Shown: positions 27,816 through 36,093 of the stretch, one piece after another | Layout: every line of letters begins with the position of its first letter | Position numbering within the stretch: the stretch's first letter is position 1 | DNA from: an uncultured Porphyromonadaceae bacterium | GTDB taxonomy: Bacteria; Bacteroidota; Bacteroidia; Bacteroidales; Muribaculaceae | DNA: 64,000 nt | Direction: 5' to 3' | NCBI GenBank assembly: GCA_902495075.1 | Contig: CABUVO010000012.1 | Coordinates: 41,088-105,087 of the forward strand | Translations under genes and position numbers: made by a program | Notes under the pieces: model-generated | Seen by the model: only the letters and a program-made list of their open reading frames with translations | The model's database searches: none | What the model was told of the DNA's origin: nothing

Positions 27816-28817
27816 TTAATGGTTGTCTGTTAAACAACGGATTTCTTTGTCGAAATCGGAGTCGATTTGCTGAGTGGGGTTAAAGAGGTCATATTCTGCT
27901 TCTGCTTTAGCTTTTGCTTGAGCGGCAGAGATATAACCTCGGTCAGGAAGAATTTTATAGTCATTGAAGGTAAGAAATTTGTCAACACTGGAGGCAAATT
28001 GTTTCATATTAAATACGTTGCCACGCTCAATCTGTCCTTCAATGTAATCAAAATAAGATGTCACTGTGCGTTCAAGCGTACGTATCTCTTTTTCTGTCAA
28101 ATAGTTCTTGGCAATGCTGACATCTGATTTTAATATTCGACCTTCGGGAGCATACTTCCAAGTTGTCAGTCCCATGTGTGGTTTCGTATGATCAGCTCCG
28201 GCATGGATGATTTCTGCCGCGGTATGTCCTGTGATAGCATAATGAAAACGATTCTGAACCATCGCGTAAAAATCTCTTGTTGTTGGAGCCATACGGTCGT
28301 AGTCAATGCTACATTCGGCATATATGTCTGTTATTTGTTGCCAGATGCGGCGTTCGCTGGCGCGAATGGAACGGACACGTTCTAAAAGTTCACGAAAGTA
28401 GTCGTGTGCGAAAACTGCATTTCCCTGCTTCAATCGGTCATCATCAAGCACGAAACCTTTACGGATAAATTCATTGAGAATCCGTGTTGCCCATTGACGG
28501 AAAAACGTGGCTTTTTGACTGTTAACACGATATCCAACACTGATGATCGCATCAAGAGAATAGAAAGTTTGTTCTCGTTTAACTTGACGATTACCTTCTT
28601 GTTGAACTATTAAGTTTTTCTTAATAGTTGCCTCCGGTGTCAGCTCGTTGGTATCATATATGTTTTTAAGATGCTGGTTAATCGCAGGAATAGACACATC
28701 AAACACTTGAGCCATAGCTTTCTGAGTAAGCCATAGGTTTTCATCCTGAACAATAGCCTGTACTGTTCCTGAGTTATCAGGAAGGTTATATAGTATAAAT
28801 TGAATTTCATTAGCCAT
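27816..28817 (-). CDS. rhuM: RhuM-family protein (virulence RhuM, Bro-N-like start)
   Basis: 333 residues. The N-terminal part (ENLWLTQKAMAQVFDVSIPAINQHLKNIY) is a DNA-binding-like helix-turn-helix region; the middle has YSLDAIISVGYRVNSQKATFFRQWATRIL, the signature of the RhuM family first named from Salmonella SPI-3. The C-terminal half (DYDRMAPTTRDFYAMVQNRFHYAITGHTAAEII) is also typical. The biochemical function of RhuM is not settled; members are scattered in mobile and defence regions. No signal peptide, so cytoplasmic. Here it lies in the cobamide gene cluster, whose other members are metabolic, and is bounded by two copies of the cobT 3' end, indicating insertion by transfer. Confidence 0.9.
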   Translation of the reverse strand: MANEIQFILYNLPDNSGTVQAIVQDENLWLTQKAMAQVFDVSIPAINQHLKNIYDTNELTPEATIKKNLIVQQEGNRQVKREQTFYSLDAIISVGYRVNSQKATFFRQWATRILNEFIRKGFVLDDDRLKQGNAVFAHDYFRELLERVRSIRASERRIWQQITDIYAECSIDYDRMAPTTRDFYAMVQNRFHYAITGHTAAEIIHAGADHTKPHMGLTTWKYAPEGRILKSDVSIAKNYLTEKEIRTLERTVTSYFDYIEGQIERGNVFNMKQFASSVDKFLTFNDYKILPDRGYISAAQAKAKAEAEYDLFNPTQQIDSDFDKEIRCLTDNH

Positions 28818-28834
28818 GGCAGAGAGCTGTTATG

Positions 28835-28873
28835 TTAGAAGTATTTGGTGACGCCGACGGATTGGAAGTTGTC
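28835..28873 (-). repeat. cobT 3' end (39-bp direct repeat, proximal copy)
   Basis: The last 39 bp of the intact cobT gene, stop codon included, repeated at 27775-27813 with two synonymous changes. Only 17 bp separate it from the rhuM start codon. Confidence 0.9.
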
Positions 28874-29872
28874 CATTTCGTTGATCATGCGCACGGCGGA
28901 GTCGATGATAGGATAGGCGCAGACGGCGCCGCTCCCTTCGCCGAGACGGAGGTCAAGATGGAGTATCGGATCGGCATTCAACGCCTGGAGCATCAGTTTG
29001 TGTCCCGATTCATCTCCCTGATGTCCGAAGATCGCGTAATCGAGTACCGCAGGATTAAGTTTGGAGGCGGCAAGTATGCACGCAGTCATTATAAAGCCGT
29101 CAACGATTATTATCATACCCAACTCTGCGGCACGCAGCATTCCTCCAACTGCCATCACCATTTCATATCCACCAAACCATGCGATATAGCTTTCTGTCGA
29201 GCCGTCACCTGAATAGTTCTCCCATGCCCGGGTGAGCACATCGAGTTTATGGTTGATTCCGGGTTTGTCAAGGCCGGCACCTGCGCCGATGCAATCTGCC
29301 AGGGGGATGCCGGTGAATGCATGCATCCACATGGATGACGATGAGGTGTTTCCACTCCCCATCTCTCCGAAACTCACAATGTTGCAGCCATCTGCATACA
29401 CCTTATCAACTACGGAGGCTCCGCGTTCTATCGCCAGGTCGCACTCCTCTTTAGTCATCGCGGGCTCATGGAGGTAATTGCGTGTGGATTTGCGTATTTT
29501 GCAGTCAATAATGCCTTTCCCCTCGGGGATATCGTAATCAACACCTGCATCTACAAGCACGAGTTTGAAGCCGTGTTGATTGCAAAGGAAATTGATGCCC
29601 GCTCCTCCGTGAGAGAAATGGGAAAGCTGCTGCCATGTTACCTCTTTGGGTGACACGGTGACACCCTCTTCTATTATGCCGTGGTCTGCGGCAAAGAGGA
29701 TATTATGCGGCTTAGACAATTTAGGACTCAATGTCTGCTGGATTAAGCCGATGCGGGCAGCAAGTTTTTCAAGTTTGCCGAGAGAGCCTTTGGGTTTAGT
29801 GAGGAAATCTATCTTGGTGAGGAGGTCTTTTTCAATCTCTTTTGAGGGAGTTTTGATTGCGAAATTTTTCAT
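28835..29872 (-). CDS. cobT: Nicotinate-nucleotide--dimethylbenzimidazole phosphoribosyltransferase
   Basis: 345 residues, full length for CobT. It makes alpha-ribazole phosphate from a lower-ligand base and nicotinate mononucleotide for the cobamide nucleotide loop. Visible blocks: LFAADHGIIEEGVTVSPKEVTWQQ, HGGAGINFL, SFGEMGSGNTSSSSMW and GAGAGLDKPG, with the catalytic Glu of the C-terminal region in RLGEGSGA. It lies after cobU, separated by a 75-bp gap filled with G-rich decamers. No cobS or cobC is seen beside it; the position downstream is taken by rhuM. Confidence 0.96.
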   Translation of the reverse strand: MKNFAIKTPSKEIEKDLLTKIDFLTKPKGSLGKLEKLAARIGLIQQTLSPKLSKPHNILFAADHGIIEEGVTVSPKEVTWQQLSHFSHGGAGINFLCNQHGFKLVLVDAGVDYDIPEGKGIIDCKIRKSTRNYLHEPAMTKEECDLAIERGASVVDKVYADGCNIVSFGEMGSGNTSSSSMWMHAFTGIPLADCIGAGAGLDKPGINHKLDVLTRAWENYSGDGSTESYIAWFGGYEMVMAVGGMLRAAELGMIIIVDGFIMTACILAASKLNPAVLDYAIFGHQGDESGHKLMLQALNADPILHLDLRLGEGSGAVCAYPIIDSAVRMINEMDNFQSVGVTKYF

Positions 29873-29876
29873 ATCT

Positions 29877-29943
29877 ATGGGGTTAAATAGGGTTAAATGG
29901 GGCAGAATGGGGATTTATGAGAATGAGAAAGTAGGGAAAGGGG
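29877..29943 (+). repeat. G-rich decamer array, locus A (cobU-cobT gap)
   Basis: G-runs begin at 29879, 29889/90, 29899 and 29909, a 10-nt period (units such as ATGGGGTTAA, ATGGGGCAGA), then degenerate to 29943. It is G-rich on the + strand although both flanking genes read minus. It fills the whole 75-bp gap. Confidence 0.75.
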
Positions 29944-29947
29944 TTGG

Positions 29948-30469
29948 CTACTTTATTTTTAGGGGAATGCCGGCAACAGTTAGGTAGACTTCATTTGCGC
30001 GGGCGGCTATGTGCTGGTTGAACCAGCCCTGGATATCGGTGAATTTGCGTGTCATGGCATTCGGGGAAACCCCACCTGATCCAATCTCGTTGGAGACGAA
30101 TATGTATACTGCATCATGACTCGTGAATCTGTCAAACTCATCCTTGAGGATGTTTAGAGAAGCCGACACGTCTTCTCCGTTGCTGAAGAAAACATTTGTC
30201 ACCCACATTGTCACGCAGTCTATCAAGACTGTTTTGCCGGTCATGTCATGACGGCTGAGGTTGATCTCTTCTTCAATTGTCGACCAGTTTGGACCGCGTC
30301 TCAGCTGATGGATGCGCACGCGTTCGCGAAATTCATCATCGATCACGTGGGCTGTGGCGAGGTAAACCGGGGTCTCGGAGTTTTCGAGAGCGAGTTTCTC
30401 GGAAAACTCACTTTTGCCGGAACGTTGTCCTCCTGTGACGAGTATTATTTTCTTTTTCATGTCAGACAT
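29948..30469 (-). CDS. cobU: Adenosylcobinamide kinase / adenosylcobinamide-phosphate guanylyltransferase
   Basis: 173 residues from the ATG at 30469 (MSDMKKKIILVTGGQ); the ATG at 30517 would add 16 residues lying inside the upstream gene and is less likely, while the ATG at 30460 is a second option. The P-loop GGQRSGKS is at residues 13-20. VYLATAHVIDDEFRERVRIHQLRR and SNEIGSGGVSPN are CobU hallmarks (the guanylylated His lies in the RVRIHQ block). It activates cobinamide for nucleotide-loop assembly. The start codon overlaps the stop codon of the ApgM-like gene (ATGTCTGA), so translation is coupled. Confidence 0.94.
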   Translation of the reverse strand: MSDMKKKIILVTGGQRSGKSEFSEKLALENSETPVYLATAHVIDDEFRERVRIHQLRRGPNWSTIEEEINLSRHDMTGKTVLIDCVTMWVTNVFFSNGEDVSASLNILKDEFDRFTSHDAVYIFVSNEIGSGGVSPNAMTRKFTDIQGWFNQHIAARANEVYLTVAGIPLKIK

Positions 30470-31433
30470 ATATTTCAGCGGGGGTTGACAAAGAGCCTCC
30501 GGCAACAGTTTTTTCATCGAAACGTGTTACGGAGTCAGCTTCGATACCCGGATAATATAGTAAAAAAGGAGAGGGCGAAGGGGAATGACATCCCGTTTCA
30601 CAAAGCGAAGGATGGTCAGACATCACCGCAATGGAGAATGGAACGGAGCCATGTCGCAACTTATCGAGCAGCGGCGTCACTATGTGCTTGTCGATATTTT
30701 CAATGGCACTTGTCTTGGATATCGGATCACATTCATGAGAAGCCGTGTCGCAAGCCTCAATGTGCACCACGGAGATATCATGGTCGTCGATTGCCGACAA
30801 CAGCGCTTCACCTTTTGCTTTGAAATCAGTGTCGCAACGCCCCGTGGCGTTCTCCGGTTTTATCCACTCCATACCGAGGGCAGCAGCCATCCCTTTGAGT
30901 AAAGGGACACAACCTATCATTGCCGAACGAGCCTGATGAGAGCCATTAATTCTATGACGTTTGCCAAATGATTCATACGTTTTAGGAACATCAGCGCTCC
31001 AGAATGATATAAGTGATGAGTCGACCGGAAGATTGTTTTTGTGCGAAGAGGTGCATATTCCCGTGTGTGAGGAAAGTGGATGAAACGATAGGTCGGGATA
31101 AAGTAATGATATTTCGGAAATACAGATGTCGGTATCTTTCAATATATATCTCATTGCTACCTCACTTGCAGAGAGCTCGATTCCGAGACCTAAGGCTTCA
31201 AGAGGACCGCGTCCGGATGGTATTTCGTTTGGATGGTAACCGAGAATGGTGAGAATGGCAGTCTCGCTGCCCGGATAAAGTCCTGGGGGAACAGTATTGA
31301 CAAGGCCACACCTGCCGTTTAATGCCAGCCAATCCATAGAGGGTGTGAAAGCTGTCTCCAAAGGAGTCTTGCCTCCGAGCGACTTTAAAGGCTCATCAGC
31401 CATCCCATCACAAATTACCAGCACGTTTTTCAT
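30462..31433 (-). CDS. ApgM-like cofactor-independent phosphoglycerate mutase family protein
   Basis: 323 residues of the alkaline-phosphatase superfamily. Metal-site and nucleophile blocks are visible: VLVICDGMADEPLKSLGGKTPLE type N-terminus, then YPGSETAILTILGYHP with the Ser, IPSGRGPLEALGLGI, HIEACDTASHECDP, and AVMSDHPSLCETGCHSPSPSPFLLY. This is the archaeal-type iPGM family, whose bacterial relatives include proposed homoserine kinases. It is shorter than the usual 400 residues. Its coupling to cobU suggests a role in cobamide synthesis, such as the missing alpha-ribazole phosphatase (CobC) or a threonine kinase step; this is inference, and a glycolytic mutase role is the alternative. 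Confidence 0.8.
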   Translation of the reverse strand: MKNVLVICDGMADEPLKSLGGKTPLETAFTPSMDWLALNGRCGLVNTVPPGLYPGSETAILTILGYHPNEIPSGRGPLEALGLGIELSASEVAMRYILKDTDICISEISLLYPDLSFHPLSSHTGICTSSHKNNLPVDSSLISFWSADVPKTYESFGKRHRINGSHQARSAMIGCVPLLKGMAAALGMEWIKPENATGRCDTDFKAKGEALLSAIDDHDISVVHIEACDTASHECDPISKTSAIENIDKHIVTPLLDKLRHGSVPFSIAVMSDHPSLCETGCHSPSPSPFLLYYPGIEADSVTRFDEKTVAGGSLSTPAEIYV

Positions 31434-31456
31434 CTTTGCAATATGGATCTTGTGGG

Positions 31457-32272
31457 TTATATGGATGACCAGGCTTCAATGGCTTCTCTTCGCCCTGCGT
31501 TGACCTTGTCGGGATAATGAGCATCGGAATTGAAGACTATGGGCAGTTTCGCGGCTTTAAGTTTATCCCACCATCTTATTGCGGGGAAATAACGTTTCTT
31601 GTCGGTAAGCGATTTGGTGTTAATTTCCACTATCACTCCGGCTGTCTGCGCATGACTGATGACATCATCGACGAGTGCCTCATACCATCCCCGGTTTTCA
31701 AGTTCAGGGTCAGCCAGAGCCGCATTGCCCGCAATTTTGTCAAAGTGTCCGAGGATTTCAAAGCCGCCACGTTCGAGCATTCTGATGACCTGCTCGAAAT
31801 ATTTTTCCGTCACATAACGTAGGTCGCCATGATAACCATTTTTAAGATATTCGGCAAATCTTTCAAATTTGCCATCGCAGTCGAGCCATACACCTTCCTG
31901 GTTTGGCACAAAATGCACGGAAGCCAGGCGATAGTCGAGCGGGAGATTTTGGAAATAATCGATATGAGGTCCGAAGTCCGGGCTCATATAGTCTATTTCG
32001 AGAGATGTCAGGATCTTCATCTTTCCATCGTAAACATCCTTAAGCCGCGAAGCCTCTGCAAGATATGCTTCCATATCCTCAAACTTCATGTTGCAGGGTT
32101 CCGACTGAGATAAAGGAGAATGTGGTGAAAATCCCCAGATGTCGAAACCATCGGCAGCCGCGGCTTCAGCCATTTCAGCCATCGAGGCGCGACCGTCGCA
32201 AAACTGTGTATGTGAATGAAAATTGTATTTGTTGGTGTTTTTGATTAGTTCGATGATGTCTTCTATTGTCAT
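31457..32272 (-). CDS. PHP-domain histidinol-phosphatase-like hydrolase
   Basis: 271 residues. YNFHSHTQFCDGRASMAEMAEAA gives the HxH-type PHP metal site; GFSPHSP, SLEIDYM, LASVHFV, LGHFDKIA and FNSDAHYP complete the set of metal ligands. It matches the HisK type of histidinol-phosphate phosphatase, but many PHP proteins in Bacteroidota act on other phosphoesters. Its start overlaps the cstA stop by 4 bp and the ApgM-like gene begins 23 bp downstream, so it is part of the cstA to cobT run. Confidence 0.85.
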   Translation of the reverse strand: MTIEDIIELIKNTNKYNFHSHTQFCDGRASMAEMAEAAAADGFDIWGFSPHSPLSQSEPCNMKFEDMEAYLAEASRLKDVYDGKMKILTSLEIDYMSPDFGPHIDYFQNLPLDYRLASVHFVPNQEGVWLDCDGKFERFAEYLKNGYHGDLRYVTEKYFEQVIRMLERGGFEILGHFDKIAGNAALADPELENRGWYEALVDDVISHAQTAGVIVEINTKSLTDKKRYFPAIRWWDKLKAAKLPIVFNSDAHYPDKVNAGRREAIEAWSSI

Positions 32273-33747
32273 GATTCAGCAACTTGATTAGGTATTGGAA
32301 GTTCCCGGGGAGTGAGACGCAGGAAGCGCACAAACAGCATAAGGAGGAGGGCAGAGGTGCCAAGACCAATGGCAAGAGCCCATTCATAAGCGATGCTGAT
32401 TCCCCAGAGACTGTCGGTTATCGCCCCGAAACCTTCGGGGGCAAAGAAAATATATGTCACGGTCACGGCTGTCATGAAGAGAGCCGGGATGAGTGTGATT
32501 ATATATAGTTTATGCTCTTTTGCGAGATAGACGGTAACTGCCCAAAGTGTGAATACCGCAAGCACCTGATTACACCATGCGAAATATCTCCACAATGCTT
32601 CGTAGGGAAGTAGCATGATGACGAAGCATACCGCAAATATGGGTAGCGATATCATCAGTCGCTTCACAATCTTGCGTTGTTTAACGCCCATGAAATCCGC
32701 TGCTATCAGTCTTGCAGAGCGTAGGGCGGTGTCACCCGAAGTGATGGGAGCCGCTATGACTCCAAGCACGGCAAGAATGCCTCCGACAGTGCCGAGCCAG
32801 GATTTTGACACGCTGTTCACGAGTATTGCGGGACTGCCGTTTCCAAGGAAACTTTGCAGACCGTCATATCCGTCGGTGAAAGCAATGGCAGCGGCTGCCC
32901 ATATCAAAGCCACAATGCCTTCTGTCACCATCGCGCCATAGAAGACCGGACGCGCATGTTTCTCGTTTTTGAGACAGCGTGCCATCATCGGCGACTGAGT
33001 AGCGTGGAAGCCCGATATGGCTCCGCATGCAATTGAAACGAACATCATCGGGAAAATGGGGCTTGCCTCGGGATCCGGTTTGTGATTATAGAATTCACTC
33101 CAGATTTCAGGCATTGCCGAAGAGTGGGCATAAAGGGCAATCAGAATACCTACAGCCATAAACAGCAGTGCAAAACCGAAGATGGGGTATAGTTTGCCGA
33201 TGAGTTTGTCGATAGGAAGAAGTGTCGCAAGCATGTAGTAAGCGAAAATCACTACAATCCAGAACATGCGGTCGAGGCTTTCCGGAGTAAGCATTGCCAG
33301 CAAGTCAGCCGGGTTATATACGAACACGGCTCCCACAAGGATCATAAGCAACAGTGAGAATACACGCATAGTGTTTTTAATACCCGTCCCTAACTGATTC
33401 CCTACTATTTCAGGAAGCGAAGCACCGTCATTCCTCAACGACAGCATGCCGGAGAGATAATCGTGAACCGCGCCGGCAAAGATTGTGCCGAACACAATCC
33501 ATAGAAATGCGGCAGGACCGAACATAACGCCCATGATCGCTCCGAATATGGGACCAAGTCCGGCGATGTTGAGAAACTGGATAAGGAATACCTTCCACGT
33601 GGGCAATTCAACGAAGTCAACACCATCGGCATGGCGCGTTACGGGAGTTGGAAGAGATGGATCCTGACCGAACACACGAGATACGAATTTGCCGTATGTG
33701 AAATAGCCGACGATCAGGATTATAAGTGCTATGGAAAACGAAAGCAT
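32269..33747 (-). CDS. cstA: CstA-family carbon starvation / peptide or pyruvate transporter
   Basis: 492 residues, about 12 hydrophobic segments, inner membrane. The N-terminal LIILIVGYFTYGKFVSRVFG, the block LNIAGLGPIFGAIMGVMFGPAAFLWIVFG, and VHDYLSGMLSLRNDG are CstA hallmarks, as is ISGFHATQSPMMARCLKNE. It is shorter than the E. coli protein (about 700), which is normal for Bacteroidota. CstA homologues take up pyruvate or peptides on starvation. It is the first gene of a run ending in cobT, with a decamer array just upstream of its start. Confidence 0.93.
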   Translation of the reverse strand: MLSFSIALIILIVGYFTYGKFVSRVFGQDPSLPTPVTRHADGVDFVELPTWKVFLIQFLNIAGLGPIFGAIMGVMFGPAAFLWIVFGTIFAGAVHDYLSGMLSLRNDGASLPEIVGNQLGTGIKNTMRVFSLLLMILVGAVFVYNPADLLAMLTPESLDRMFWIVVIFAYYMLATLLPIDKLIGKLYPIFGFALLFMAVGILIALYAHSSAMPEIWSEFYNHKPDPEASPIFPMMFVSIACGAISGFHATQSPMMARCLKNEKHARPVFYGAMVTEGIVALIWAAAAIAFTDGYDGLQSFLGNGSPAILVNSVSKSWLGTVGGILAVLGVIAAPITSGDTALRSARLIAADFMGVKQRKIVKRLMISLPIFAVCFVIMLLPYEALWRYFAWCNQVLAVFTLWAVTVYLAKEHKLYIITLIPALFMTAVTVTYIFFAPEGFGAITDSLWGISIAYEWALAIGLGTSALLLMLFVRFLRLTPRELPIPNQVAES

Positions 33748-33760
33748 ATTCTTTTCTTTA

Positions 33761-33815
33761 TATGGGGTGATATGGGGCGGAATGGGGCGATATGGGGATG
33801 GATGGGGATGGGGGC
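33761..33815 (+). repeat. G-rich decamer array, locus B (upstream of cstA)
   Basis: Five or six units with GGGG at 33764, 33774, 33784, 33794 and 33804, an exact 10-nt period (TATGGGGTGA, TATGGGGCGG, AATGGGGCGA, TATGGGGATG, GATGGGGATG). G-rich on the + strand; the flanking genes read minus, so the transcript would carry the C-rich strand. Confidence 0.85.
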
Positions 33816-33840
33816 AGAGACAGAGACCGAGAGGAATGCC

Positions 33841-35058
33841 CTAACGGGCATTTTGTTCGGCGCGGTAGACCTCGCTGCGGAGACGGCGGAGGGCTTCGCG
33901 GTCTTTTTCGGTTTCTGATTCAAGCGAGCGAATCTGCGCTTTCATCGAACTGCCTTTGTTGATCGCAAATTTATGACGGAGGTCGGAGAGACGGCTCAGT
34001 TTCTGATTGAAGGCTTTCTCGGCTGCCAGATATTTTTTCATCATTGTCTTGCCTCCGGAAGTCTGGAAATCGTCGAGAGTAGTGTATATTATTCCTCCCT
34101 TCATCGGGAAAATGAAATCCACCTGTTTTTTTACCTGCCCGGGAGTGATTGCCTGAATTTCTTCGAGTAGGGGAGTGTAATCTTCATCACCCCAGGTTGA
34201 TTTGTAATCTCTAATAAAAGCAAGATCCGGAATGTTCTCTGTTTCTTCCGAATTATAGTTTTTGCGTAGGTCATTCACCTTAAAGAGATACACTGTGAGG
34301 TTATCACCGAGCTGGTTGCGGTCAGTTGCCCACCATCCCACGCCATTCAGTTCGTCAATGGCGAGTAGATAATCATCGTAGGGTGAATTATATGGCATGC
34401 CGATGTTTTGCGGTTGGAGATACTCCCCGTCGGCAGCGTCACGTGTTGCAACAAAGATGTCATAGCCTCCAAGTGATTCCTCATTATCGGATGCATAATA
34501 GAGGGTAACCCCGTCAGACATCATGAAGGGATATATCGCATTTCCACCATTATTGAGGATATCAGGAGTTTCCGTAGGTTCGTGCCATGATCCATCGGTC
34601 AGCCTGATTGATTCCATAATGCGGAATATACCGGTGGTGTCAGGTTGAGCCCACATCTTGAAATCGGTTCCTTCGTTCGTGAAGACATAGTCGGCATCAG
34701 TCTGCTCGAAAGGTATTGCCTCCGCATTGCCAAGAGATCCGGCAGAGAATGGAAGTTTGTAAGCCTTGAAAAATTCCTCTTTTGGAACGGAGATGCTGTC
34801 AAGAATCACTAATTGTTCCACTCTTTCAAGGAAATTTTCGGCTTTCATCAGCTCTCTTTCCTGCTCCTCAAGCTGGGGCGGTATTTTCTTCTTAGCTTTT
34901 TTTCTGGCGGCGGCATAATGTTTTGCGGCTTCCTCAAAGTCATAATTCAGGAATGCCTCTCGCCCCGCTTCCAAAGACTCCTCGACTGTCGGTGTTTTTG
35001 CGGGGCTCACAGCTGCTACCGAAATGATAGCAATTGATATGTAATTAAGAAAATTCAT
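33841..35058 (-). CDS. Exported PD40 (WD40-like propeller) protein
   Basis: 405 residues from the ATG at 35058, which opens the signal peptide MNFLNYISIAIISVAAVS; the longer frame to 35199 adds 47 non-signal residues and is rejected. A short TPR-like helical part (SLEAGREAFLNYDFEEAAKHYAAARKKAKK) is followed by PD40-type propeller blades (YPFMMSDGVTLYYASD, GGYDIFVATRD, IGMPYNSPYDDYLLA). The C-terminus is charged and coiled-coil-like (LESETEKDREALRRLRSEV). Related proteins are associated with outer-membrane or T9SS functions in Bacteroidota; a precise role cannot be given. The promoter position suggests a leaderless mRNA. Confidence 0.75.
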   Translation of the reverse strand: MNFLNYISIAIISVAAVSPAKTPTVEESLEAGREAFLNYDFEEAAKHYAAARKKAKKKIPPQLEEQERELMKAENFLERVEQLVILDSISVPKEEFFKAYKLPFSAGSLGNAEAIPFEQTDADYVFTNEGTDFKMWAQPDTTGIFRIMESIRLTDGSWHEPTETPDILNNGGNAIYPFMMSDGVTLYYASDNEESLGGYDIFVATRDAADGEYLQPQNIGMPYNSPYDDYLLAIDELNGVGWWATDRNQLGDNLTVYLFKVNDLRKNYNSEETENIPDLAFIRDYKSTWGDEDYTPLLEEIQAITPGQVKKQVDFIFPMKGGIIYTTLDDFQTSGGKTMMKKYLAAEKAFNQKLSRLSDLRHKFAINKGSSMKAQIRSLESETEKDREALRRLRSEVYRAEQNAR

Positions 35059-35063
35059 AATGG

Positions 35064-35095
35064 CAAAATTAGTTAAATTATTTGAGATTGGCAAT
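35064..35095 (-). promoter_or_regulatory. Promoter of the PD40 gene
   Basis: On the minus strand ATTG (35095-35092), 20 bp, then TAATTTTG (35071-35064). The -7 box matches fully, the -33 box 3 of 4. The expected transcription start falls on or next to the ATG at 35058. Confidence 0.55.
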
Positions 35096-35159
35096 AGGTT
35101 CTTTAATAGGTTCGCGTGCACATATGAAAGAAAAGTGAGCACTTTTAAGAATTTTTTAT

Positions 35160-35167
35160 TAACTTTG
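35160..35167 (+). promoter_or_regulatory. -7 box of the etf operon promoter
   Basis: TAACTTTG matches TAnnTTTG fully; the same octamer precedes rpsF. No good -33 TTTG is present at the expected distance. It would give a leader of about 45 nt to etfB. Confidence 0.5.
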
Positions 35168-35218
35168 TGGCGAAATGTGGAAATAAGAATAATCAACAAA
35201 CTAAAGATATATCAAATT

Positions 35219-36088
35219 ATGAGTTTGAACATCATTGTATTGGCCAAGCAGGTGCCCGACACCCGCAATGTCGGCAAGGATGCGATGAAGGAAGACGGCA
35301 CAATCAACCGCGCTGCGCTTCCCGCGATCTTCAATCCTGAAGATCTCAACGCCCTCGAGCAGGCCCTTAAGTTGAAAGAGATGTATCCCGGCACTACAGT
35401 GACCTTGCTTACAATGGGTCCGGCGCGCGCTGCGGAGGTTATCCGCGAAGGTCTCTATCGTGGTGCAGACCGCGGTATTGTGCTTTCTGACCGCGCATTT
35501 GCCGGTGCCGATACCCTCGCCACTTCATATGCTCTTAATGCAGCAGTGCGCAAGATCGGTAATTATGACCTTATCATCGGTGGCCGTCAGGCTATCGATG
35601 GCGACACGGCACAGGTCGGTCCTCAGATTGCTGAGAAACTGAAAATACCTCAGGTGACATATGCAGAGGAGATCGTAGAGGTTAAAGATGGTAAAGTTAT
35701 CGTGAAGCGTCGTCTTGAAGGTGGCGTGGAAACTGTCAAGGCTCCCCTTCCCGTCGTTATTACCGTGAACGGCTCTGCCGACGAATGTCGTCCTCGCAAT
35801 GCCCGCAACGTGCAGAAATATAAATATGCGGCAGTTCCTTCTGAGGTTGCCAACGATGAAGAGAAGAAAGCATTCATCGCAGCGCGTCCTTATCTCGAAA
35901 TCGGAGAATGGACAGCAGCTACAGTTGAGGCAGACCTCGCTCAGTGCGGTCTTGCCGGCAGCCCGACAAAGGTGAAAGGAATCGAGAATGTGGTATTCAC
36001 CGCCAAGGATGCGCGTCGCATCGAGAATAACGATGAAGAGCTCGAAGGTCTCATCAAGGAATTAATCGCTAACCACACTATCGGCTAA
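35219..36088 (+). CDS. etfB: Electron transfer flavoprotein beta subunit
   Basis: 289 residues from the ATG at 35219 (MSLNIIVLAKQVPDT); the frame is open to 35060 but that part covers the promoter. The domain starts with VLAKQVPDTRNV and includes DLIIGGRQAIDGDTAQVGPQIAEKL, the conserved AMP-binding and signature loop. With EtfA it forms the heterodimer that accepts electrons from acyl-CoA dehydrogenases. etfA follows after 5 bp and the dehydrogenase after that, so the three genes are one operon. Confidence 0.96.
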   Translation: MSLNIIVLAKQVPDTRNVGKDAMKEDGTINRAALPAIFNPEDLNALEQALKLKEMYPGTTVTLLTMGPARAAEVIREGLYRGADRGIVLSDRAFAGADTLATSYALNAAVRKIGNYDLIIGGRQAIDGDTAQVGPQIAEKLKIPQVTYAEEIVEVKDGKVIVKRRLEGGVETVKAPLPVVITVNGSADECRPRNARNVQKYKYAAVPSEVANDEEKKAFIAARPYLEIGEWTAATVEADLAQCGLAGSPTKVKGIENVVFTAKDARRIENNDEELEGLIKELIANHTIG

Positions 36089-36093
36089 ACATT

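Noticed and set aside
27816..28817. Complete integrative element with integrase around rhuM
   Set aside because: No integrase, transposase or terminal inverted repeats are present between the two cobT end copies; only rhuM fits in the interval.
30248..30823. Open frame of 191 codons on the plus strand
   Set aside because: Overlaps cobU and the ApgM-like gene on the other strand; low-complexity translation, no family.
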